A stretch of 64,000 nucleotides of DNA from Desulfosporosinus sp. I2 (GTDB lineage: Bacteria; Bacillota; Desulfitobacteriia; Desulfitobacteriales; Desulfitobacteriaceae): contig NZ_JYNH01000002.1 in assembly GCF_000960765.1 (NCBI RefSeq), positions 62,001 to 126,000 of the forward strand, read 5' to 3'. Positions 37,454-46,731 of this stretch are shown here, piece after piece. Numbering within the stretch: position 1 is the first letter of the stretch; every line of letters begins with the position of its first letter. A program made the translations under genes and the position numbers. The notes under the pieces were generated by a model. That model saw only the letters and a list, made by a program, of their open reading frames with translations, was not told where the DNA came from and searched no databases.

Positions 37454-38275
37454 GTGGCGACTCAAATGGCGGTAATTTATGTCATTTCAGATGCACTTGG
37501 AGAGACGGCTGAGTTTGTAAGTAGGGCTGCGGCAGCACAATTTATTGGCGTAAAGACTCGGATTCGCCGGGTTCCCTATGTGCGGGATCAAGCCCATTTG
37601 GAAGATATAATGGAAGAGGCTATTGCCGAGCAAGCAATTTTAGTCTATACCCTTGTACTTAAAGATCTTCGTGATTATTTAGAGAGAAAGGCCTTTGAAA
37701 AGGGGCTTAAAACGGTTGATATTTTAGGGCCGCTGATTGGTGCTCTAAGTTATCAAACGGGTATGGATCCCACTCATACACCGAACATTATCCATCGCCT
37801 TGATGAACAGTATTTTCGCAAGGTAGAAGCGATCGAATTTGCTGTTAAATATGATGATGGGAAAGACTCACGCGGGGTACTTTATGCTGATGTTGTGCTG
37901 ATAGGTGTTTCTCGAACTTCGAAAACTCCACTCAGTATGTATTTGGCGCATAAAGGTCTCAAAGCAGCTAATATTCCGCTGGTTCCAGAAGTTAATCCGC
38001 CTGAGGAACTTTTCCAAATTCCATCACGGAAGGTAATTGGTTTGACTTTGCGGCCGGAATTGCTCAACCAGATTAGAACTGAACGCTTAAAGACTTTAGG
38101 GCTGGGAGCAACTTCTGATTATGCTAATCTTGACCGAATTATGCGAGAGTTGGAATATGCACGAGGCATCATGAAACGTATAGGTTGTCCCATCATCGAT
38201 GCTACGGGTAAAGCTGTTGAAGAAACCGCGAGTATTATCTTAGAAATTTTATTTAAGGGGGATCGAAATGAGTAA
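37454..38275 (+). CDS. ppsR: Pyruvate, phosphate dikinase regulatory protein
   Basis: A 273-residue DUF299 kinase/phosphotransferase. AVIYVISDALGETAEFVSRAAAAQF begins the conserved part, and GVSRTSKTPLSMYLAHKGLKAAN is the P-loop region. It phosphorylates PpdK on the active-site Thr using ADP and reverses this with phosphate. The GTG at 37454 lies 7 nt after GGAGG and is preferred over the GTG at 37448. It overlaps ppdK by 8 bp, its target. Confidence 0.94.
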   Translation: MATQMAVIYVISDALGETAEFVSRAAAAQFIGVKTRIRRVPYVRDQAHLEDIMEEAIAEQAILVYTLVLKDLRDYLERKAFEKGLKTVDILGPLIGALSYQTGMDPTHTPNIIHRLDEQYFRKVEAIEFAVKYDDGKDSRGVLYADVVLIGVSRTSKTPLSMYLAHKGLKAANIPLVPEVNPPEELFQIPSRKVIGLTLRPELLNQIRTERLKTLGLGATSDYANLDRIMRELEYARGIMKRIGCPIIDATGKAVEETASIILEILFKGDRNE

Positions 38276-40916
38276 AAAATATGTTTACTTATTCCAAGAA
38301 GGTAAGGCTGCTATGCGTGATTTGTTGGGTGGAAAAGGAGCCAATTTGGCTGAGATGACGCAAATTGGTTTGCCGGTCCCTCCAGGATTTACGATTACTA
38401 CGGAAGCTTGTAACGAGTATTACATCAATGGCGAGAAATTGCCGGATGGGGTATGGGAAGAAGTTTGGCCAGCTTTGGCCGAGGTTGAAGCAGCGACTGA
38501 AAAACTCTTTGGAGATCCGAAAAACCCACTGCTCGTTTCTGTAAGGTCTGGAGCGAAGTTCTCAATGCCCGGTATGATGGACACAGTGCTCAATTTGGGG
38601 CTTAATGATGAGACTGTGGTTGCTTTGGCCGAGAATACACAGAATGAACGTTTTGCTTGGGACTGTTATCGACGTTTTATCCAGATGTTTGCTGATGTCG
38701 TCTTGGAAGTGGAGCATTACAATTTCGAACAAATTCTTGAGATCGCCAAGGAAAAACAGGGTGTCCAGTATGACTCCGAACTTTCTTCGGAAAGCCTTAA
38801 ATGGATGGTCAGTGAATATAAAAAGAAGATTGAACGTAAAACCGGGAACCCGTTTCCTATGGATCCTAGGATTCAGTTAGAGCAAGCGGTTTTAGCCGTT
38901 TTTCGTTCGTGGAATAATGATCGTGCTAATGTTTATCGGAAAATCAATAATATTCCTCATGACATCGGGACTGCGGTCAATGTTCAGTCTATGGTCTTTG
39001 GAAATATGGGATCTGATTCAGGCACGGGCGTGGCCTTTACCCGTAATCCTTCGACTGGAGAAAGTGCACTTTATGGCGAATACCTGATGAATGCTCAAGG
39101 GGAAGACGTGGTTGCAGGAATAAGGACCCCAAACCCGATAGCTACTTTGGCTCAGGAAAATTTGGAGATTTATAACCAGTTTGTGGAGATCTCCAAACGT
39201 TTGGAGTTCCATTATCGGGATATGCAAGATATCGAATTTACGATCGAGCGCGGTAAACTTTACATGCTTCAGACTCGAAATGGCAAACGAACTGCCTCTG
39301 CGGCTATCCGAGTGGCTATCGAACTTTTCCATGAAGGGGTCATTACTAAAGAAGAAGCTGTCATGCGGATTGAGCCGGATCAATTGGACCATTTATTACA
39401 TCGCCGTATGGACACGGGTTCAAAGCTCCAAGTTCTGGCCAAAGGCTTGCCTGCTTCACCAGGGGCTGCTTCAGGAAGGATCGTCTTAAGTGCCGAGGAA
39501 GCTGAACGGTTAGGAAATCTTGGCGAGAAAGTGATTTTAGTGCGTACTGAAACTACCCCAGACGATATTCGTGGCATTTTGGCAGCACAAGGGATTCTAA
39601 CAAGTCGGGGTGGTATGACGAGCCATGCGGCTGTTGTATCCCGTCATATGGGCAAACCAGCTGTCTGTGGGTGCGATGCCTTGAAGATAGACTATACGCA
39701 AGGGTTGTTCGTGATTGATGGGGTTGACTATCCTCAAGGAACGATTATCTCGATCGACGGCTCAACCGGTCGAGTGATTAAAGGGGAAGTATCCATGGTC
39801 GATCCAGAACTTAGCGAAGGCTTTAAGGAATTCTTGGGTTGGGCGGATGAAATTGCTCGACTTCGTGTTATGGCGAACGCAGATAGTCCAACCGAAGCGA
39901 CGAATGCTCGTGATTTTGGAGCGGTCGGGATCGGGTTGACTCGCACAGAGCATATGTTTATGGACCCTGAGCGAATCCCTATTGTTCAAGAGATGATCTT
40001 GGCTCAAACGCTTGAAGAACGTGAAGTGGCTTTGTCTAAACTATTACCCATGCAGGAAGAGGATTTTTACGGGATTTTGAAGGCCATGCAGGGACTTCCA
40101 GTAACCATTCGGTTGCTCGATCCTCCCCTTCACGAGTTCCTTCCGCATTCTGAGGAGTTAGTGGTGGAGATAACAAAACTGAGGATGAATAAAAGTGATC
40201 CGACCTCCTTACATGAAAAAGAATCCTTGTTACGTAATGTTCGGGCCTTATCCGAATTAAATCCAATGCTTGGTCACCGGGGTTGTCGTCTTGGCGTGTC
40301 CTTCCCGGAAATCACGGTCATGCAAGCTCGGGCAATTTTCCAAGCCAGCGCCCGTTTGATAAAAGAAGGGTATGACATTCATCCTGAAGTCATGATTCCT
40401 CTAATTATGGGAAAAGAAGAATTTCTGATGATGCGCAAGTTGGTAGACGACACCGCAGCAGAGGTTATGAACGAACAAAATGTACAGCTTCACTATAAAG
40501 TTGGAACCATGATTGAGGTGCCGCGTGCAGCACTTTTGGCTGATGAGATTGGAAAAGTAGCAGATTTCTTCTCCTTCGGGACTAATGATCTTACCCAGAT
40601 GACTATGGGCTTGTCTCGAGATGATGCTCAAGGAAAGTTTCTCCCAGTGTATCTCGATAAAAAGATCATGACAACAGACCCCTTTGTCGTGTTAGATCGT
40701 GAAGGAGTTGGAAAGCTAATTGGCATAGGCGTAAACTTAGGGCGTAGTACAAACCCAGATCTCGGCCTAGGGATTTGTGGTGAGCACGGTGGGGAACCGA
40801 ATTCTGTGGAATTCTGTCATATGGTTGGTTTGGATTATGTTTCCTGCTCTCCGTTCCGCGTACCGATTGCGCGCTTAGCTGCTGCCCAGGCTGCCATAAG
40901 CAACAAGGGGCAATAA
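38268..40916 (+). CDS. ppdK: Pyruvate, phosphate dikinase
   Basis: An 882-residue enzyme interconverting ATP+Pi+pyruvate and AMP+PPi+PEP. The ATP-grasp domain starts KYVYLFQEGKAAMRDLLGGKGANLAEM. The swivelling domain carries the phospho-His in GGMTSHAAVVSRHMGKPAVCG, where the Thr before Ser-His is the PpsR target. The PEP/pyruvate barrel ends with the catalytic Cys in GLGICGEHGGEP. It lies behind ppsR. A diverged relic of a ppdK 3' end is found at 45326. Confidence 0.97.
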   Translation: MSKKYVYLFQEGKAAMRDLLGGKGANLAEMTQIGLPVPPGFTITTEACNEYYINGEKLPDGVWEEVWPALAEVEAATEKLFGDPKNPLLVSVRSGAKFSMPGMMDTVLNLGLNDETVVALAENTQNERFAWDCYRRFIQMFADVVLEVEHYNFEQILEIAKEKQGVQYDSELSSESLKWMVSEYKKKIERKTGNPFPMDPRIQLEQAVLAVFRSWNNDRANVYRKINNIPHDIGTAVNVQSMVFGNMGSDSGTGVAFTRNPSTGESALYGEYLMNAQGEDVVAGIRTPNPIATLAQENLEIYNQFVEISKRLEFHYRDMQDIEFTIERGKLYMLQTRNGKRTASAAIRVAIELFHEGVITKEEAVMRIEPDQLDHLLHRRMDTGSKLQVLAKGLPASPGAASGRIVLSAEEAERLGNLGEKVILVRTETTPDDIRGILAAQGILTSRGGMTSHAAVVSRHMGKPAVCGCDALKIDYTQGLFVIDGVDYPQGTIISIDGSTGRVIKGEVSMVDPELSEGFKEFLGWADEIARLRVMANADSPTEATNARDFGAVGIGLTRTEHMFMDPERIPIVQEMILAQTLEEREVALSKLLPMQEEDFYGILKAMQGLPVTIRLLDPPLHEFLPHSEELVVEITKLRMNKSDPTSLHEKESLLRNVRALSELNPMLGHRGCRLGVSFPEITVMQARAIFQASARLIKEGYDIHPEVMIPLIMGKEEFLMMRKLVDDTAAEVMNEQNVQLHYKVGTMIEVPRAALLADEIGKVADFFSFGTNDLTQMTMGLSRDDAQGKFLPVYLDKKIMTTDPFVVLDREGVGKLIGIGVNLGRSTNPDLGLGICGEHGGEPNSVEFCHMVGLDYVSCSPFRVPIARLAAAQAAISNKGQ

Positions 40917-40997
40917 ATTAAAACAAAAAATAGTATAGAAATAGCTTTCAAAGCCTTATACATCAAGGCTTTGAGGGTTTAGGTGCAAAAATAGTGA

Positions 40998-41040
40998 GGG
41001 TATTGTCTTTTATGATATTAAGAGACAATGCCCTGATTTT
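40998..41040 (+). terminator. Terminator downstream of ppdK
   Basis: GGGTATTGTCTTTT (40998-41011) and AAGAGACAATGCCC (41020-41033) pair with two G-T wobbles, followed by TGATTTT. A smaller hairpin TCAAAGCCTT/AAGGCTTTGA (40948-40974) precedes it. Both hairpins recur in degraded form at 45370-45440. Confidence 0.75.
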
Positions 41041-41286
41041 ATGGTGGCGGCAGCTTTCAAGAAGAATATTTACCGGGAATAAATGGCGGAGCTAAAGGCA
41101 GTAATTATGTCGATATAACAGCAAAAACATTGAAACCCAAGAGATAGTAAACTATTACCTCACGATGGAAAAGATAAATGGTGAAGTCGCACTTAAAGTT
41201 AGATTGTGAGAGCTTCAAAACTACAAGGTTCTTGGACCATCTGTAGTTTCTATATAACCCAGTATTAATTGGGAAGGGGCAAGAAA
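41041..41286. other. Non-coding remnant region before the subtilase pseudogene
   Basis: The frame at about 41045-41146 reads GGSFQEEYLPGINGGAKGSNYVDITAKTLKPKR and stops. It has no start codon. It resembles the C-terminal domains of polymorphic or Rhs-type toxins from memory only, so the origin is tentative. The rest shows no gene. Confidence 0.3.
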
Positions 41287-41904
41287 ATGAGCAAAGAAAA
41301 GCTAAATATTAAACCAATCACAATATTATTACTATGCATAACACTGTTACTTCCAATGACTTCCTATGCTTCTAGTAATAACGAGCATAATACTCAATCA
41401 TTTTGCGATGACCATGGTCACGGTACTCATGTCGCAGGGATAATAAGTGCAATTAATAACGACCTTGGAATTGTTGGGACTGTTAGTTATCCAGCTAAAT
41501 ATACTCGATCAGTTATTGCTGTCTCGGCAATAGACGAGAACGACCAAAGACCGTTTTGGTCATCCACTGGGAAAGAAGTGGAAGTGTGTGCTCCAGGCGT
41601 TAATATTTTGAGTACATATTTAAACGAACAATATGCCACAATGAGTGGCACTTCTATGGCAACCCCATTTGTTACTGGCGATTTGGCTTTATTAAAGCAG
41701 AAGTACCCATTATATACAAATATTCAACTACGTAGTTTACTTGATAAAGACATCCTAATGGTAATCTTCCTTTTAAATAATAAAAAGCATCCTCAAACTG
41801 AGAATGCTATTCAGCACTTAAATTTTAAAACTCTTTTGTATACGATCGAAAACTATTTCTACTCATCTTTCTTGAAGGAAATTTATCCGATTTTCGAACG
41901 GTAA
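41287..41904 (+). pseudogene. Subtilisin-like serine protease with large internal deletion
   Basis: A signal-peptide-like start (ITILLLCITLLLPMTSYAS) leads within about 20 residues to DDHGHGTHVAGI (catalytic His) and later to MSGTSMATPFVTGDLALL (catalytic Ser). The N-terminal Asp motif is missing. The text jumps from NNDLGIVG straight to TVSYPAKYTRSVIAVSA, so roughly 75 residues, including the oxyanion-hole Asn region, have been lost in frame. The C-terminal 45 residues after SLLDKD are not subtilase-like. GGAAGGGG precedes the ATG, so it may still be translated, but it cannot be an active protease. Confidence 0.85.
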
Positions 41905-41916
41905 TTATCAAAATTT

Positions 41917-42412
41917 CTAACCAAACTTTATACTTAATCTGCGTAGCATCTCAAAAGTGTTAATGTATGAAATATTAAAGGCACGGCATACATTTGGTAT
42001 CGGAATTTTTCATTTATATCCCCGTTATATACTTCATGTGTGACAATTGTGTAATACGCGCTTTAGCACAAGCTATCAACCAACTATCAGCTACTGATGC
42101 AAACTCTGATTTTGCTGCATCAGTAAATTGATTCTGATTAATTGCCCACTGCATAATATCACTATAGGCGTTAAAAACTGCTTCATCATCAGTTGATTCA
42201 AACCATTTAATAAATTCATTATTAGCCCAAATTTTAAGGCCATCTCCATCGTCAAATCTATTAATTTCCTGATGTATACGATCAATACTCACTAATTTAC
42301 CCTCTTCTGCGTTCTGTTCTAATGCATACCAAAAAGCTGGAGCGATATCGAATGAGTAATACCTTTGATTCGCTTCAATAAAAATGTTAGCATCTAAAAG
42401 AAATTTACTCAC
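41917..42412 (-). pseudogene. DUF4411 PIN-like toxin gene with two frameshifts
   Basis: The frame from 42412 reads MSKFLLDANIFIEANQRYY to VADSWLIACAKA, a DUF4411 PIN-like domain, then goes out of frame. Shifting one base near 42052-42058 restores YYTIVTHEVYNGDINE. A second one-base shift at an A-run near 42010 restores KIPIPNVCRAFNISYINTFEMLRRLSIKFG, ending at the stop at 41917. With two bases added the protein would have about 165 residues, the family's normal size. It overlaps the Xre-ImmA gene by 4 bp (ATGA). Sequencing error in homopolymers cannot be excluded for the A-run. Confidence 0.85.
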
Positions 42413-43551
42413 GCGTCACCTCCGAAGCCCAGACGTGCAGCAAATTCGGAAAAAGTTTTTCCTCTAATCCCAGTAAGTCGATAGGCCTCGCTATACAGAA
42501 GCTTTCCTTCAATTGTCGCTCTTATGACACTCTCTCCGAAACGTCGACCAATGCGAAAATTTTGAGATGTATAGAAATTACCACCGCTCATACTTTCACG
42601 GTTCTCTACTGCAAGACGGTTTTGATAGAATTTTAAAAACTCATCTCTGGTAATCAACATTAAATCTAAGGCTCTACGAGCTGCAACAATTTCACTCACC
42701 TTAAAATGCCGAGCTAATACTTGAAACCTTTGATCCTTATTCTTAGCACTCTGCCACATTTCGAGCAACTCTATTTCGGGTACAAGGAACTCCGCAGCGA
42801 CTATATTACATACCTTTTCGATATCATTATTAGCTGCATGCAAATCCTGTAGATCAAATGCAGCACTGACTCCAAACCAAATATGGGCTAGTTCATGTGC
42901 TAAGGTGAACATCTGAGCAGCTTTCCCATCCGCACCATTAATGAAAATTAACGGAACATATTCATCTATGAGTACAAACCCTCGAAACTCTGTCACATCT
43001 AATTTACGATGAGTATTATTTCCAACGATACCATTTACCGCTAAAACAATTCCTATATCTTCAACCTTTTGAAATAGCATACGTAAAGCGTCTTGCCATG
43101 TATGATATTTAGATGCCCACCCATCTCTTAATCCTAGCTCTGCCCTAATTTCTTTTGCAATTTCGATCGGATTACTATTTACATTTTTTACGCCAACAAA
43201 GCTCAATGGATGATGCCCTTGATCAATAAAGTACTCACGCATCCACTTTTGTCGTCGTTCCATTATTTGAACGGTTTCTAAAAGATTAGGGCTAGGATTA
43301 GATGTTTGATCATCGTCAATTGTCCTATAGTGAGGTATTGGTAAACGTTCAATTGGTGGCTCATTAAGGAAAAAATATCCAAGAGGGGTAGAGGTTACCT
43401 TAGCCAACTTTTCGAGTTGTTTTAAAGTAGGCTGACTTTCTTTGTTAATCCATTTTAGCCAATTAGGAAAGTCAATATGGATTAAATCACTTTTTCCTGA
43501 GCGGTCAGCAGCCCATTTTAAAATATTTGGATTAACATCAACCCTTGCCAT
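42409..43551 (-). CDS. Xre-like/ImmA-IrrE family metallopeptidase, partner of a PIN-like toxin
   Basis: A 380-residue protein. Residues 1-80 form a divergent Xre/HTH-like region (ILKWAADRSGKSD, PTLKQLEKLAKVTSTPLGYFFLNEPP). The HExxH site is in MFTLAHELAHIWFGVSAAFDLQD, with a third-ligand Glu candidate in AAEFLVPE. This COG2856 layout is found as the antitoxin-like partner of DUF4411 toxins. Cleavage activity is inferred from the motif only. Its promoter is not assigned. With the toxin broken, it may be a survivor of a decayed toxin-antitoxin pair. Confidence 0.88.
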   Translation of the reverse strand: MARVDVNPNILKWAADRSGKSDLIHIDFPNWLKWINKESQPTLKQLEKLAKVTSTPLGYFFLNEPPIERLPIPHYRTIDDDQTSNPSPNLLETVQIMERRQKWMREYFIDQGHHPLSFVGVKNVNSNPIEIAKEIRAELGLRDGWASKYHTWQDALRMLFQKVEDIGIVLAVNGIVGNNTHRKLDVTEFRGFVLIDEYVPLIFINGADGKAAQMFTLAHELAHIWFGVSAAFDLQDLHAANNDIEKVCNIVAAEFLVPEIELLEMWQSAKNKDQRFQVLARHFKVSEIVAARRALDLMLITRDEFLKFYQNRLAVENRESMSGGNFYTSQNFRIGRRFGESVIRATIEGKLLYSEAYRLTGIRGKTFSEFAARLGFGGDA

Positions 43552-43746
43552 GGTAATTCCTCCTTCCTGGAATTATAATAATGATATTATACTAAAATTG
43601 TAGATATTTAAAGAGCCTTAGCATCATCAATCTCGACAAAAATAATTACAATAACCAAAATTGGTTGATAAAGCAAGATTCTTTATTCAGAAATCACTTA
43701 GTTATTTATATTTATTTCCATAATTACCCATTCTTCAATCCTCTGT

Positions 43747-43968
43747 CTATCTTAACTCCATTGTAAACCATGTGCCAAATAAAATAAGCATGATTGCTAC
43801 CGTCTGATAGTTATAGAAAAGGGCATCTAATTCATCTTCCCATAAAACACCAACGATACCAGTCGGGATAGAAGTCACTTCAATTTTAAACCACATAGAA
43901 ATTGTATCTTTTTTTAAAGACACCCCATTCTTGAAGGAGATGGGAAGTAGTTCATTCCAAAATAGCAC
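43747..43968 (-). pseudogene. uppP: Undecaprenyl-diphosphatase (UppP/BacA) middle fragment
   Basis: 73 residues remain: ELLPISFKNGVSLKKDTISMWFKIEVTSIPTGIVGVLWEDELDALFYNYQTVAIMLILFGTWFTMEL. The IPxxIVGxLxxDxxDxxFYNYxTVAIMLI pattern is that of UppP. Both the N-terminal catalytic region and the C-terminal half are missing. It abuts, head to head, the remnant of an ECF sigma gene at 43977. The upstream gap 43552-43746 has no gene. Confidence 0.75.
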
Positions 43969-43976
43969 TAAGATAG

Positions 43977-44138
43977 CTTCCTGAAAATTATCGTGAAGTC
44001 CTTTGGCTACGGGAATGGCAGGGATTAAGCTATGAAGAGATTGCTGTGATTACTTCGCATTCAGTTACCTGGGTCAAAGTAACACTTCATCGGGCACGAA
44101 TGAATTATCGACAACTTTATAGGGGAATGGAGGATTGA
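43977..44138 (+). pseudogene. ECF sigma factor, C-terminal (region 4) fragment
   Basis: The frame reads LPENYREVLWLREWQGLSYEEIAVITSHSVTWVKVTLHRARMNYRQLYRGMED and stops at 44136. This is sigma region 4 with its helix-turn-helix. A stop codon (TAG 43974) and the uppP fragment lie upstream, so region 2 is gone. The anti-sigma gene starts 3 bp later, the normal place for the partner of an ECF sigma. Confidence 0.82.
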
Positions 44139-44140
44139 AA

Positions 44141-45253
44141 ATGAACAAACAGCCATGTGAATTGATTCAAGATATTCTGCCATTGTATGTAGAAGATAGT
44201 GTAAGTAATAAGACGATGGAAATTGTTAATGACCATTTACAGGAATGTCCAACTTGTCAAGAATTATGTGATGAATTAAAAGTACCAGATCTTGTGTTGC
44301 CCGATCTAAAAGAATCCTTACCCGAGGTGGATACATTTAAGTGGTGGTTGAAGCGCCTTAAAGGAGCAGGTGTCCTAGGACTTGTTTTAATTATTCTCGC
44401 CGGCATAGGGATTGGTGTTTTAAGCTATAAGGCTGGAAGTTCTGTTGAAAAAGATATTCTATCGGCCAGAGATGTTGCGAAAACTCTCGAACAGGCAGGT
44501 TTGATATTGGACTCCGATTCAAATGTGAACCCCGCGGATTATAAAATCGGTCAGGCTGAGCCAAGTATTTATAAAGTTAATAATCTTGACGGAGTGCTTT
44601 TTATCTATCACTTTGCTTCAGTCGGAGAAAGGGACACAACATATCATCAGTGGGAAGAAACCAACAGGAAAAACAATAGTGGAAATAACACCAATAACTT
44701 TTCAGAAAGGTGGCAATATAATATAGCTTTTGGTGCCAAGAATACACTCCTCGTTATGAGTTTAAGCCAATTTTCCAGTGAGGAGTATGCACAGAAGATT
44801 TCGCCTGTAATAACGAATTTAGGAAAGGCTATCTTTTACGACTTAAATGGGGGACAACAAATTGTATTCCAAGGAGAAGGGGAGAACTGGAAAGGGAAAG
44901 TGATTATTAATTACTATAATCACTTTTGGACAGATGATAAGGGTGTTATACGCTATGACGGCTGGAGTCACAAACAACCGGTGCTAGAGTTTAAAGGGGA
45001 TCCTAGTGGTATTCGTGGTAATTTTAGTTATGAATTTGAGTCCCCCTTTGGGGAATTCGGCGGTACGAATTCAGATGGATTTGATGCGCAGCAATTTAGA
45101 GAAAGAGATACTTCTACAAACTATGGCGGCGTGATTCTCGGTTTCGGAACCGTTGGCGGGGATGGGGCAATACCTCAAAAGGATAGTGTTTATACACTTA
45201 CCTTGAAATGGAATGACAAGCAGGAGACCGTTGTGTTGAAAGCCACCGAGTAA
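44141..45253 (+). CDS. Anti-sigma factor with zinc-finger (zf-HC2) domain
   Basis: A 370-residue protein. The N-terminal ZAS domain (CELIQDILPLYVEDSVSNKTMEIVNDHLQECPTCQEL) has the HxxxCxxC motif. One membrane helix follows at about 75-95 (GVLGLVLIILAGIGIGVLSY), and an external domain of about 270 residues is not assigned. GGAGG precedes the ATG at 44141. Its cognate sigma factor is truncated just upstream, so it is probably an orphan. Confidence 0.88.
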   Translation: MNKQPCELIQDILPLYVEDSVSNKTMEIVNDHLQECPTCQELCDELKVPDLVLPDLKESLPEVDTFKWWLKRLKGAGVLGLVLIILAGIGIGVLSYKAGSSVEKDILSARDVAKTLEQAGLILDSDSNVNPADYKIGQAEPSIYKVNNLDGVLFIYHFASVGERDTTYHQWEETNRKNNSGNNTNNFSERWQYNIAFGAKNTLLVMSLSQFSSEEYAQKISPVITNLGKAIFYDLNGGQQIVFQGEGENWKGKVIINYYNHFWTDDKGVIRYDGWSHKQPVLEFKGDPSGIRGNFSYEFESPFGEFGGTNSDGFDAQQFRERDTSTNYGGVILGFGTVGGDGAIPQKDSVYTLTLKWNDKQETVVLKATE

Positions 45254-45315
45254 GAACAACAGATAATAAAAGTGTTCCATAATAGTAAAAAATAGTGATT
45301 GGTCCTTTATGATAG

Positions 45316-45440
45316 TGGTAGCCCAGGCTGCGATAAAACATCCAGGGAAATAGTATAGACATAGCTTTTTTAAGCCTTTTACACCAAGGTTTAGAAAGTA
45401 TACGTAGAAATAAAGTATGGGCATTGTCTTTTAACGATTT
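45316..45440 (+). pseudogene. Relic of a second ppdK 3' end and its downstream region
   Basis: The frame at 45326-45356 reads VAQAAIKHPGK and a stop codon, like the last residues of PpdK (AAQAAISNKGQ). The following 90 bp (ATAGTATAGACATAGC onward) align with 40930-41020 behind ppdK, including the degraded terminator hairpins. Nothing of ppdK upstream of these codons is left. Confidence 0.62.
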
Positions 45441-45502
45441 AAGAAAAATAGCCGTTATGGAACACTTCGGTACCCTTTGAAGGGAGCGAATCCACCATAA
45501 AG

Positions 45503-45546
45503 AGCCCTCCCATGGTAAATCAAATTACCATGGGAGGGCTTTTAAT
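45503..45546. terminator. Bidirectional terminator between anti-sigma gene and iron-sulfur membrane protein
   Basis: Perfect 16-bp arms (45503-45518 and 45525-45540), a 6-nt loop and TTTTAAT. It serves the plus strand and probably the converging minus-strand gene ending at 45561. Confidence 0.85.
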
Positions 45547-45560
45547 GAGGAAGATAGTGA

Positions 45561-46682
45561 TTATTTAGTTCCCAAGGATCCCTTAACTTGATCAAAATCA
45601 TAATCTGTAACGACTGTGGATATTTCTTTCATTTTTGTTTCTGCAGGGACGTTTGCAGGAATCTTAAATTTTTCATAAAATACTTTGAGGTCTGTTTTGG
45701 TTGATTCAGCGGCTTCTTTGATACTCATATATCCTTTGACTTCGTCATAATTAATGGACTCTCCCGCTTTCAGTGGGGCTGGAGTGAGGTTATAGATTCC
45801 AGCAGCCTGTGAAGCAAAGATTGTGCCAAAGAATACCACCATCACCAGAACAATTACGGTCAAGGGTTTAATGATTTTATGGGCTTCTTGGTTTTCAAGC
45901 GCCCCCGGTTTGGGGCAACTTAAGACGCAAGTCTGACAATTTAGACACTCTGCCGTTGTAACCTTTAAACTGTGCTGAACATCAATATTCATAGGGCAGA
46001 CTTTATTGCATATTCCACAGTCGATACACACATTTTCCTTTCTGACCACTTTAAAGGGACTTAGTTTACCTACGATTCCGTAAAGCGCCCCCATAGGGCA
46101 AAGATATTTGCAAAAAAAACGGTCGTAAATCAGTGAACCAAGAACAGTTATAACCAGAATTATTAAACCTATTGCAGATTCCTTCCACACACTAGCCAAT
46201 CCTTCTGGAAGATGGGCATATGCTGACCATGGATCATAGGGCGCCATCCATAATCCCGCAGTTTTCCATGCATAAAACACAGTAACAACAAGCACGACGT
46301 ATTTTAAATATCTTAGAGGCTTATCGATTGTAGCAGGCATTATCAATTTCCGCTTGAAGATCTTTTGACCAATTTTTGCAAAGAACTCCTGAATTACACC
46401 AAAGGGACAAATTAAACCGCAAAAACTTCGTCTAAATAGAAGCGCTACAATGAGAGTGATGACAAACAGGGTCAACGTTCCTGCAAATATTTTACCGATA
46501 AAGCTTCCAGTCGTGAAGACCTGATAAAGGCTCTCAAGCCCTCCGAAGGGACACAGTGCGTGGATAGAAGGCGCCTTTGTCCCTCCTAATACTTGGTGAA
46601 GATAGGCGGCAATGCTCACAAGAACAGTGAATAAGGCTAATAAACCCCATCTCAAATATTTTAGCATCTTATTTTTCGTCAT
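45561..46682 (-). CDS. Membrane 4Fe-4S protein of the NapH/NosR-like family
   Basis: A 373-residue protein with about five to six membrane helices. It has two CxxxCP-type motifs (FCGLICPFGVIQEFF and FFCKYLCPMGALYGI) and two ferredoxin clusters (CIDCGICNKVCPMNIDV, CLNCQTCVLSCPKPGAL). A C-terminal external part follows a last helix. Such proteins pass electrons from quinol or other donors to periplasmic reductases. The specific partner is unknown. The ATG at 46682 follows AAAGGAG; a TTG at 46691 also fits the frame. Confidence 0.87.
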   Translation of the reverse strand: MTKNKMLKYLRWGLLALFTVLVSIAAYLHQVLGGTKAPSIHALCPFGGLESLYQVFTTGSFIGKIFAGTLTLFVITLIVALLFRRSFCGLICPFGVIQEFFAKIGQKIFKRKLIMPATIDKPLRYLKYVVLVVTVFYAWKTAGLWMAPYDPWSAYAHLPEGLASVWKESAIGLIILVITVLGSLIYDRFFCKYLCPMGALYGIVGKLSPFKVVRKENVCIDCGICNKVCPMNIDVQHSLKVTTAECLNCQTCVLSCPKPGALENQEAHKIIKPLTVIVLVMVVFFGTIFASQAAGIYNLTPAPLKAGESINYDEVKGYMSIKEAAESTKTDLKVFYEKFKIPANVPAETKMKEISTVVTDYDFDQVKGSLGTK

Positions 46683-46731
46683 CAGAGGCAACTCCTTTAT
46701 TTGAATTTAATTACCCTCATTGACAAACTAA

